From NCBI GenBank assembly GCA_021769425.1, contig JAETSX010000028.1:1-60017 (forward strand): a DNA stretch of 60,017 nt. The letters run 5' to 3'. The notes beneath the pieces are model-generated. The model ran no database searches. It was not told the origin of the DNA and saw nothing but the letters and a program-made list of their open reading frames with translations. The position numbers were made by a program, and so were the translations under genes. This DNA comes from Eubacterium sp. (lineage in GTDB: Bacteria; Bacillota; Clostridia; Lachnospirales; Lachnospiraceae). Below, in pieces: positions 45,867 through 53,128 of this stretch (the stretch's first letter is position 1; the number at the start of each line of letters is the position of its first letter).

Positions 45867-46925
45867 TTAAGACAATTGTTCGGAATTGTCAAGCAAAGTT
45901 TCAAAATAGATCTCTTTGATAAGGATGTAGGAAAGAGGGCCAAGGGCAAATCCCCACAGCCCGTAAATTTTTAACCCCACATACATGCTTACGATCACTG
46001 CCAAAGGATGCATTCCCAGTTTATTTCCCAGCAGTTTCGGCTCTAAAATCTCACGCATCAAACTGCATATGGTGTAAATGATTGTATATATGGCTGCCAG
46101 CATATATTTTCCCTGAATCAGCTCAATAATGGCCCAGGGCACAAATATGGTTCCGGTGCCCAGAAAAGGCATGGCATCGCAAATCCCTATCCCGCACCCG
46201 GTCAGCAATGCATATTCATTTCCGGAAAAAAACAGCCCTGCCACACAGATCACAGTGATAATGCACATAATTATAATCTGAGATTTGATATAGGCCCCGC
46301 CTGCCTCATAGGTTCTGCGACAAATCTTCAACGCCATATTTCCCACGGGGTGACGCTCCAGAGTCTCACGAATTTTCCCGTAATCTTTTAAAATCAAAAT
46401 GGTGCTGATCCCCACGATAAAGCAGACGCCCAGAAATACAAACATATTTTTCGCATACAAAATGGTACTGGTCATAACGGTGGGAAACGCATTTGTTTTC
46501 ATGCGCTTCATCATTTCCGGTATCTGTTTCTGCACGCCGTCCTGAATCATTTCCGCTTTTATTCCGGTTATATTTTCAATCTGACAGCAGCACTCCTGCC
46601 ATAATTCTCCTGCCTGCCTTTTATACAGTTCCAAATTATCAATCACATTCTTAATTTGATCTGCCAATGTTTTCACAAAAAAGAACACTGCCAGACACAG
46701 CAGCAGCGACAATAATCCCACCAGCAGGGAAGACCAAACGCTTCTTTTCAGTTTTAATTTATTCTCCAGTTTTTCAACAAGCGGATTCAGGAGCTTTGCC
46801 AGTAAAAATGCCGCTAAAAAAGGAATTACCAACGGAAACAGCCAGCGGATGCTGATATAGACTGCAAAGGTAATTCCCAAAATTCTCACTATCCTCCGCA
46901 TGCTTTCTTTCGCTTCTCTGTTCAT
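45867..46925 (-). CDS. AI-2E family transporter (YtvI-like)
   Basis: The 352-residue membrane protein has seven to eight helices and the family motif region MPFLGTGTIFVPWAIIELIQ, followed by LEPKLLGNKLGMHPLAVIVS. The family includes AI-2 exporters and Na+/H+ antiporters. The substrate here is unknown. Start 46925 (MNREAKESMRRIV) is the best place by alignment, though no strong ribosome site is visible. Earlier codons of the same frame overlap the pseudouridine synthase gene. Confidence 0.85.
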   Translation of the reverse strand: MNREAKESMRRIVRILGITFAVYISIRWLFPLVIPFLAAFLLAKLLNPLVEKLENKLKLKRSVWSSLLVGLLSLLLCLAVFFFVKTLADQIKNVIDNLELYKRQAGELWQECCCQIENITGIKAEMIQDGVQKQIPEMMKRMKTNAFPTVMTSTILYAKNMFVFLGVCFIVGISTILILKDYGKIRETLERHPVGNMALKICRRTYEAGGAYIKSQIIIMCIITVICVAGLFFSGNEYALLTGCGIGICDAMPFLGTGTIFVPWAIIELIQGKYMLAAIYTIIYTICSLMREILEPKLLGNKLGMHPLAVIVSMYVGLKIYGLWGFALGPLSYILIKEIYFETLLDNSEQLS

Positions 46926-47011
46926 GAAATCAGTATGCGGTGTTTTTAGCTTTTTATGCCGGAAAAATCTGTCTGCTCCGGTTGACTGCCTTTCTTCCGG
47001 CAGCTGTTTCG

Positions 47012-47713
47012 CTATTTGAAATCCATAAATAATTTTCCTTTGGGCTCTGCCGCAAATTCCATCCGCTCCCCGGTTTTCGGATGACAGAAAGATGTCCGGA
47101 CCGAACACAATCCAACCGGCAGATAGCCTGGAGGGCAATTCTGATTATATTTCTTATCTCCCACCAGCGGATGCCCTGCATGCGCCATCTGTACCCGGAT
47201 CTGATGATGCCGCCCGGTATCCAGCCAGATGCGCACCAGACTGACACTGTCACATTGACACACCGCCTCAAATATACCTGAGGATTGCCCTGATTTTAAA
47301 ATTGTTTTCTGCACTTCATAAGAAAGCTTTGCCGCTTTCGCCCCTTTTGTCCCTTTGGGAACTACCTGAGAAGCATTATTCTTTCCATTCTTTAAAAGAT
47401 AATCTTCCAATTGGCCTGTCTTTTCCTGAAATTGCCCTTCTGCCAAAGCAAGATATTGTTTCTCCACACTCTTTTCCTGCACCTGTCGGCTTAGAATCGC
47501 TGCTGCCTGAGCATTTCTTGCAAATACCATAATTCCTTCCACCGGCTGATCCAGACGCCGGATCACAAAAATCTCTGTGGATTCTTCCTTATCTGCAAAA
47601 TAATTGCGCAGCATACTGACCATATCCTGCTGTCCTATCTTAGCAGTCTGCACGGGAATGCCGGGCATCTTGTGGCAGACAACAATTTCACTGTCCTCAT
47701 AAATAATTTCCAT
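47012..47713 (-). CDS. RluA-family pseudouridine synthase
   Basis: The 233-residue enzyme has the catalytic aspartate in VIRRLDQPVEGIMVFAR and the C-terminal RIWLDTGRHHQIRVQMAHAG and HPLVGDKKY. No S4 domain is present, so this is a short RluA/TruC-like form. Whether rRNA or tRNA is the substrate cannot be told. The start at 47713 follows AAGGAA by about 8 bases. 229 bases to the response regulator gene contain no recognised feature. Confidence 0.9.
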   Translation of the reverse strand: MEIIYEDSEIVVCHKMPGIPVQTAKIGQQDMVSMLRNYFADKEESTEIFVIRRLDQPVEGIMVFARNAQAAAILSRQVQEKSVEKQYLALAEGQFQEKTGQLEDYLLKNGKNNASQVVPKGTKGAKAAKLSYEVQKTILKSGQSSGIFEAVCQCDSVSLVRIWLDTGRHHQIRVQMAHAGHPLVGDKKYNQNCPPGYLPVGLCSVRTSFCHPKTGERMEFAAEPKGKLFMDFK

Positions 47714-47942
47714 TTTGTATTTCCTTATTGATTCATGTAGAAACTCTCTCAGTTTTATTGCATATTTGCGACAGTGCAAGGCGGCGGAAGGAGGCGATGC
47801 GGCAGCGTTTGCCGCAAGGAGAATGAACGCTTCCCAGTTTGCGTCATGGAGAATGCACCTGCATTTCCGTCCGTATTCAAATGCAAAAATTTCATGCTAA
47901 GTTCCAATTCCACTGTCCCTGGCTGCTTCTGCCAAATTCCAA

Positions 47943-48632
47943 TCAGACTTTAAAGCGGTAACCTACGCCCCAGATTGTCTCTATATACTGGGGTTTGGTG
48001 GTGCTGAGTTCAATTTTTTCACGAATTTTCTTAATATGAACTGTAACGGTTGCAATGTCCCCTACCGATTCCAAATCCCAAATCTGACTGAACAGCTCTT
48101 CTTTGGAAAAAACACGGTTGGGATTCTGGGCTAAAAAGGTCAGCAAATCGAATTCCTTGGTGGTAAACTGCTTCTCTTCTTCATTCACCCAGACGCGTCT
48201 TGCCGTTTTGTCTATCTTCAGGCCGCGGATTTCAATTACATCATTTTCCTGGACACTGCTGTTAATCAGACGTTCGTATCGGGAAAGATGCGCCTTCACT
48301 CTTGCCACAAGCTCACTGGGAGAAAACGGCTTCGTAATATAATCATCGGCTCCAAGCCCCAGGCCGCGGATTTTGTCAATATCATCTTTCTTTGCCGATA
48401 CCATCAATATGGGAGTATTCTTATTTTCCCGGATTTTCTTACAGATTTCAAATCCATCCACTCCCGGCAGCATCAAATCCAGGATAAACATATCAAATTC
48501 TTCGCTCAATGCCCTTGCCAGTCCCTGATTGCCGTTATTTTCAATCTCAACGTGAAAACCGCTTAATTCCAGATAATCCTTTTCCAAATCAGCAATTGCC
48601 ACTTCATCCTCGATAATCAATACTTTACTCAA
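47943..48632 (-). CDS. OmpR/PhoB family response regulator
   Basis: The 229-residue protein has an N-terminal receiver with the phosphoacceptor aspartate in MFILDLMLPGVDG and the conserved lysine in DDYITKPFSP, and a C-terminal winged helix (FTTKEFDLLTFLAQNPNRVF, VTVHIKKIREKI, GVGYRFKV). It is the partner of the kinase that follows with a four-base overlap. Target genes are not evident. Confidence 0.94.
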   Translation of the reverse strand: MSKVLIIEDEVAIADLEKDYLELSGFHVEIENNGNQGLARALSEEFDMFILDLMLPGVDGFEICKKIRENKNTPILMVSAKKDDIDKIRGLGLGADDYITKPFSPSELVARVKAHLSRYERLINSSVQENDVIEIRGLKIDKTARRVWVNEEEKQFTTKEFDLLTFLAQNPNRVFSKEELFSQIWDLESVGDIATVTVHIKKIREKIELSTTKPQYIETIWGVGYRFKV

Positions 48633-50116
48633 TTTATTACCTCCTGATACTTCCGGATTACAAAATACATAATAGTTCCGGTTTCTTCTTTACTGTTCGC
48701 CCAAATCTTTCCTCCGTGATCTTCTATAATTTTCTTCACAATGGACAGTCCGATGCCGCTGCCTCCGGTAGCCGAATTTCTGGAAGCGTCTGTGCGGTAA
48801 AACCGATCAAAAATATACGGCAGATCTTTGGCCGCAATTCCTTTTCCATTGTCTTCAATCTCAACTTGAATAAAGTCTCCCACATCACGGATACGGATAT
48901 TAATAAATCCCTGTTCTTTGTCCAGATACTTGACAGAATTTCCAATAATATTATTAATGACGCGCCGAAGCTGTTCCGGATCTGCGATAATCAGCACATC
49001 TTTCTCTGCATAATTGATATAGTTAAGCTTTATATTTTTAGCCTCCAGATCCAAGCCCACTTCCTCTACACAGTCGTCAAAATAATCCGCCACATTGATA
49101 CGGTTAAAATTATAGGGAATCCGGTTGGTGTCGATTTTGGAATACAAGGTCAGTTCATTGATCAGCATGTCCATTTCGTTGGCCTTGTTATATATGGTGC
49201 GGATGTATTTGTCACGCTTTTCCGGCGTGTCGGCTACGCCATCCATGATTCCTTCCACATATCCTTTAATGGCAGTAATGGGCGTCTTCAGATCATGGGA
49301 TATATTACTGATTAAGACTTTATTCTCTTTCTCACCGGATATCTTCTCCTCTTCTGACTCTTTCAGACGATGCCGCATCTCTTCAAAACTCCGGCATAAC
49401 TCTCCTATCTCGTCCTTGCCCTCTGCATCAATGGTAAAATCCAGATTGCCCGCCTTAATATTCTGAGCGGCCGCTTCTAATTTATGAATCGGATTGATAA
49501 TGCCCTGATAAATCCAGACAGTCAGCATTCCTGCGGTAAAAATCAATATTAATACCACAGAAATCATCAAATCCAACAGCACGCCTTTCACATCCGGCAA
49601 AATCTGCTCCATGGAAGTAATAATAAATATACTGCCCTGAGTTCCCTCCGGAAAAGTAAAATCTATCTGCTTCACCAGCGCCTGTTCTTCGCCTTCGATA
49701 TAAAATCCAGAACCTGCGCTTTGGATGGCGTCACTGTCATATTCCGGCAGATTTTCTTCCGGAAAAATTTCATTCTCTTTCCCTATATAGATTAATTCTT
49801 TGTCTTTGCGCAGAATTAAATAAGAATATTTCTCTTTCAGTTCAAGATTGATTTCATCCAAGTAGGCTGTATCTTCCAGCTTTTCCGGTGTTTCCGCCGC
49901 AACTTTCTGCAATTTTTCATAATCCTTTTTGGTAAAATGGCTGAGTACTTTAAAGGAATTGATAAAATAGTCATATGCGCTTCCATCCATATTATAAATT
50001 TGGCGCACTGCTTTCATCTGGTACTGCCCAAATCCCCATACCGTCGCTACTGCCAGCAGAACCGGCACAAATATGATCAGGCAGAATGATATTATTAATC
50101 TGGTTCTTAATTTCAT
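48629..50116 (-). CDS. Membrane sensor histidine kinase
   Basis: The 495-residue protein has an N-terminal membrane segment (LIISFCLIIFVPVLLAVATV), an extracytoplasmic sensor region (about 30-180), a second segment, a HAMP domain, a dimerisation helix with the phosphorylated His in ISNISHDLKTPITAIKG, and a complete ATPase domain (NNIIGNSVKYL, DNGKGI, GGSGIGLSIVKKI). The ligand is unknown. The regulator gene overlaps its 3' end in the ATGA arrangement. The R1 locus D lies 117 bases upstream. Confidence 0.94.
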   Translation of the reverse strand: MKLRTRLIISFCLIIFVPVLLAVATVWGFGQYQMKAVRQIYNMDGSAYDYFINSFKVLSHFTKKDYEKLQKVAAETPEKLEDTAYLDEINLELKEKYSYLILRKDKELIYIGKENEIFPEENLPEYDSDAIQSAGSGFYIEGEEQALVKQIDFTFPEGTQGSIFIITSMEQILPDVKGVLLDLMISVVLILIFTAGMLTVWIYQGIINPIHKLEAAAQNIKAGNLDFTIDAEGKDEIGELCRSFEEMRHRLKESEEEKISGEKENKVLISNISHDLKTPITAIKGYVEGIMDGVADTPEKRDKYIRTIYNKANEMDMLINELTLYSKIDTNRIPYNFNRINVADYFDDCVEEVGLDLEAKNIKLNYINYAEKDVLIIADPEQLRRVINNIIGNSVKYLDKEQGFINIRIRDVGDFIQVEIEDNGKGIAAKDLPYIFDRFYRTDASRNSATGGSGIGLSIVKKIIEDHGGKIWANSKEETGTIMYFVIRKYQEVIN

Positions 50117-50232
50117 AAATCACTGCAACCTCCGACAAATTCCATTATAACAGTTTTCATAAAAAAACATATGGAATTTTTCTAAAATTTTATTAAATTT
50201 GTATAAAACAGCAATGTGGGTTTGCTAAACTG

Positions 50233-50466
50233 TTACTATGAAAGTCTTCGACTTTCACAGCATGGATGGCCATGCGGCCCGTCGCACGAAAGGCAGAGCA
50301 TGACGGGGGTTTACTATGAAAGTCTTCGACTTTCACAGCATGGATGGCCATGCGGCCTGTCGCACGACAAGCTAAGCATGATGGGGGTTTACTATGAAAG
50401 TCTTCGACTTCCAAAGCATGGATGGCCATGCAGCCCGCCAAACGGCAGGTTAAGCATAATGAGAGT
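50233..50466. repeat. R1 repeat, locus D (three units)
   Basis: Three units of exactly 78 bases start TTACTATGAAAGTCTTCGAC at 50233, 50311 and 50389. A fourth start, TTACTATG, follows at 50467. Because 78 is a multiple of three, both strands show repeated-peptide reading frames here. These are by-products, since the units at other loci are 75-77 bases. The remaining bases to 50713 contain no gene that I recognise. Confidence 0.95.
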
Positions 50467-50713
50467 TTACTATGTACATGAAAAATGCTTATCGTTAAGG
50501 ATGCATCTGACGTGAGGTCTGGCGGACCCCTTCGTGCAATGACGCAAACAGCATGCGCTTAGCGTATGAGTATTAATGAATTGGCGCAGAATATTTTTCT
50601 GAAAGCGGTGTTTCACAAACGCAGGCGCAGCGGCGGCTACGCTGAGGCTAGAAAAGCAGCAATCTCAGAAAAATAGACAAGCAAAACGTAAAGATACTTA
50701 GCGCGGGGGGATC

Positions 50714-51154
50714 CTAACACTCCATTAATATTTCCCGCGCCTTCTTATATTTTTTGCGCCAGGCTTCCTTTTTGGCCTCCGTCACCAAAGCAAAGCCCGA
50801 CAGCCTGCTTTCGTCTGAATTATGTTCTAAATCTGCCAATTTTATCAATTTTGCGTCAGGATTTCCCCGTATTCTCCGAATATAATCGAAATAATCTTCC
50901 TGAGGGCTATGGGTCAGCAGCGCCACCAATTCTGTCACCTCCGGAGGAAATTCCTGTTCCAACTTTTCCAGTGTGATATCGGTGTCTTCCACCACATCAT
51001 GCAGAAGGGCTGCACATGTTGTAACTTCTTCTTTCATCTGCTCTGCCACATGAAAGGCATGGAGCACATAAGGAACCCCGCCGGCATCTTCCTGCCCATG
51101 ATGGGCATCGTAGGCAATTTTCATGGCTTTCTTTGTCAATGGTGTATAAATCAC
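50714..51154 (-). CDS. HD-domain hydrolase, small alarmone hydrolase-like
   Basis: The 146-residue single-domain protein has GVPYVLHAFHVAEQM, CAALLHDVVEDTDIT with the HD pair and the adjacent ED pair, and IKLADLEHNSDESR. This is the order seen in RelA/SpoT hydrolase domains and the MESH1-type small alarmone hydrolases, which remove pyrophosphate from (p)ppGpp. It has no synthetase or TGS domain. It begins with GTG after AGGGGA. The substrate is inferred from the motifs. Confidence 0.82.
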   Translation of the reverse strand: MIYTPLTKKAMKIAYDAHHGQEDAGGVPYVLHAFHVAEQMKEEVTTCAALLHDVVEDTDITLEKLEQEFPPEVTELVALLTHSPQEDYFDYIRRIRGNPDAKLIKLADLEHNSDESRLSGFALVTEAKKEAWRKKYKKAREILMEC

Positions 51155-51233
51155 GGCAGTTTCCCCTTTCAGACCAGAGCTGTTTTTGTGAATTTTACAG
51201 GTATACTTTTCTTATTATAGCATGAAAAAGACA

Positions 51234-51269
51234 GAAGAAACATATTTTTCTTGAAAAATATGTTTCTTC
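51234..51269. other. Perfect 16-bp hairpin at the integrase remnant
   Basis: GAAGAAACATATTTTT (51234-51249) and AAAAATATGTTTCTTC (51254-51269) are exact complements with a 4-base loop. The structure overlaps the start of the integrase remnant and lies upstream of the HD hydrolase gene. It may be a terminator or the border of the inserted DNA. Confidence 0.6.
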
Positions 51270-51354
51270 CTACAACGAGACACATGAGGATAATTTGCCG
51301 GAAATCACACTGCATGGCCTGCGGCACACATTTGTAATGCTTCTGACTGCCTAA
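51250..51354 (+). pseudogene. C-terminal remnant of a tyrosine recombinase
   Basis: The frame ending at 51354 encodes NETHEDNLPEITLHGLRHTF followed by VMLLTA and a stop. HGLRHT is the box of tyrosine integrases that includes one catalytic arginine and histidine. The N-terminal catalytic part and the terminal tyrosine are missing, and the frame closes just upstream at 51223. It is a small decayed piece of an integrase, in AT-rich DNA. Confidence 0.75.
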
Positions 51355-51521
51355 ACTGCAGATGTAAAAACCTTTGATTTCACTTACATAAATCATTTAT
51401 AAGCGGCCTAATTAGTTTTCAAACCAGTCAATATTAAATGCTGCTGTATGCTTGATTCTCGATTTTTCTTATCCGAAAATCCCATAAAATAAATCTTTGC
51501 CAACTCTGGATTTTCAGGACG

Positions 51522-51719
51522 TTGTTCTTCTATAGGAGTGTTTATCCACTCGTAAAAAAGTTAGACGGAGTATGCGGAGGAATTGCAGAATATTTTGATA
51601 TTGATGTGACTTTAGTCAGGCTGCTCTGGATTATATTCACAGCTTGTGATGGAAGCGGAATAATCGCTTCTATTATAGCGGCTATTATAATTCCTAATAA
51701 ATCAGATGTAACCTACTAA
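51522..51719 (+). CDS. PspC-domain small membrane protein, possibly 5'-altered
   Basis: The 65-residue protein has LDGVCGGIAEYFDIDVTLVR followed by LLWIIFTACDG and a second helix, which is the PspC domain of small membrane stress proteins. The N-terminus FFYRSVYPLVKK keeps only part of the usual LYRS...K pattern, and the TTG start lacks a good ribosome site. The gene lies between an integrase remnant and a truncated intron and ends one base before the frame of the latter. It may be damaged. Confidence 0.7.
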   Translation: MFFYRSVYPLVKKLDGVCGGIAEYFDIDVTLVRLLWIIFTACDGSGIIASIIAAIIIPNKSDVTY

Positions 51720-52208
51720 TTATTTTGTAAATAATTGCGGCAAATTATTCTGTTGGCTGAAATTATGTACGGATAGTCTGACGCAATGTATGACAGTCAT
51801 TGAAAGGAATGGAATCCTTTTTATTATCAAAGAATTGGATGCTAAACTGATTAACCGATCGAGAAATCGGAAGTTGGGAGAAAAATATAAGAACCGCTCC
51901 TCAAATATTGGAATAAGCGCCTGCGCTACCGCCTGTTGCACAAAGCGGTCTGTTACCGTTGGCACTCCGAGGTTTCTTGTTCCGCCATCCGGCTTTGGTA
52001 TCTCTACCCGTCTGACCGGCTGCGGCTTATATTTTCTCGTCTGCAGCTGTTCCCTGATGTTTTCGCCGTTTTCCGAAAGATATACGCCAAGTTCTTCGAC
52101 AGTCATTCCGTCTACCCCTGCCGCTCCTTTGTTCCTAACGACTTGCAGATACGCCGTATTGAGATTATCTTTGCTTAATATCTGCTCCATGAGACTACTT
52201 GTGTCCAT
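51720..52208 (-). pseudogene. Truncated group II intron reverse transcriptase
   Basis: The first 106 residues are the N-terminal part of an LtrA-type intron protein (VVRNKGAAGVDGMTVEELGV, YKPQPVRRVEIPKPDGGTRN, VQQAVAQALIPIFEERF). After that, at about 51890, similarity ends. The YADD active site, maturase and endonuclease regions are missing. The frame continues into unrelated AT-rich DNA. The intron RNA 5' part lies directly upstream, so the 3' half of the intron has been lost. The protein is not functional. Confidence 0.88.
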
Positions 52209-52680
52209 GCGTTGTTTCCTTTCTGCCCCTTTTGCCCTTGCCGCCTTTGACGTTATCGACAGACGTTGCTCCGGCTACGAAGTGGAACGTACTTCAACTG
52301 ATTGATTGTTCAGCCCTTCACTCCATCCCCATTACAGGAACTTCCTCGCTACTATGGCTTCTGCTGACTTCTCACCGTTCGTTGTTACTCGGCTAATGGA
52401 ACCGCTGTGAGACCTCCCCAGTTAAGGTGTGAACTCTTTCCCTCCATGCACCTGCCGCATCTACTGGTACTTCCAGCAACTTTTGGACTTCATCTTCTTT
52501 TGCAGACTTATCCGTATTTCCCAGCCTTATATGCGGTTTCTGTTCGTCAGGTCAGAGGTTTGCCTACAGCTTCTTTCAGATTCCACCTCACGATGGACAC
52601 CCTTGCTGTTCAGCTATGTGCTTCGTCGTTGCCTACGCGCACTCGGGACTTTCACCCGTTAGAGTTCGCCCATGCTGGGC
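52209..52680 (-). other. 5' part of a group II intron RNA
   Basis: The 470 bases before the reverse transcriptase start have no protein gene. On the minus strand they contain ACGGGTGAAAGTCCCGAGTG, TGTCCATCGTGAGGTGGAAT and similar pieces that I associate with domain I of bacterial group II introns. Domains V and VI, which normally follow the reverse transcriptase gene, are absent. The exact 5' splice border is not determined. It may lie near the GTTCGCCC/GGGCGAAC stem. Confidence 0.6.
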
Positions 52681-52683
52681 GAA

Positions 52684-52715
52684 CAAAAAGAGCAGACTAA
52701 GAAAAAAGTCTGCTC
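52684..52715 (-). terminator. Terminator of the hybrid kinase/receiver operon
   Basis: GAGCAGAC (52690-52697) pairs with GTCTGCTC (52708-52715). On the minus strand TTTTTG follows. The hairpin lies 38 bases past the receiver gene and marks the edge of the intron fragment. Confidence 0.85.
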
Positions 52716-52753
52716 AGATTTTCCATCGGAACATTTTTGGATCTTCAATGTTA

Positions 52754-53128
52754 TTACTTCTTCAAAGCATTTTGAATTGTTTCCAACACCTTATTTTTAT
52801 CTGGCGGCTTTAAAATATAACCGGCAGGCTTTAATCTTAATATGGATTTAATCATGTCGCTGTCGGATACGCTTGTTAGAAAAATCACAGGAATATCTTT
52901 CATGTACTCATCTTTTTGCATTTCTTCGAATACAGTTTTTCCATCTAAATCTGGCATTTTATAGTCCAGCACCACCACATCCGGTTTTTTCTCTGGAATG
53001 GCTTTCAATGCCTGCCGTCCGGAGGTTGTGAGTAAAACCTCATATTTCTGGTCCAAAATACTCTTAATATTTCTAAGCATAATCGGCGAATCATCTACCA
53101 GCATAATCCTTTTTTCGTATTCTTTCAT
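52754..53128 (-). CDS. Stand-alone receiver (CheY-like) protein
   Basis: The 124-residue receiver domain has the acidic pocket [11 protein letters not shown], the phosphoacceptor aspartate in [13 protein letters not shown], and the lysine in [11 protein letters not shown]. There is no output domain. Its ATG overlaps the stop of the hybrid kinase gene by four bases, so it is probably the final or an intermediate receiver of the same phosphorelay. Confidence 0.92.
   Translation of the reverse strand: MKEYEKRIMLVDDSPIMLRNIKSILDQKYEVLLTTSGRQALKAIPEKKPDVVVLDYKMPDLDGKTVFEEMQKDEYMKDIPVIFLTSVSDSDMIKSILRLKPAGYILKPPDKNKVLETIQNALKK

Noticed and set aside
45686-45949. Protein frame in the proS leader
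   Set aside because: The region is a T-box riboswitch.
50233-50466. CRISPR array
   Set aside because: The units are repeated along their full length with no unique spacers, and no cas genes are present.
50193-50515. Open frames on both strands with a 26-residue repeated peptide over R1 locus D
   Set aside because: The frames exist only because the unit here is 78 bases. At loci B and C the units are 75-77 bases and the frame is lost. There is no convincing ribosome site.
51790-52305. 171-codon plus-strand frame over the intron fragment
   Set aside because: It is antisense to the reverse transcriptase fragment and has no family similarity.
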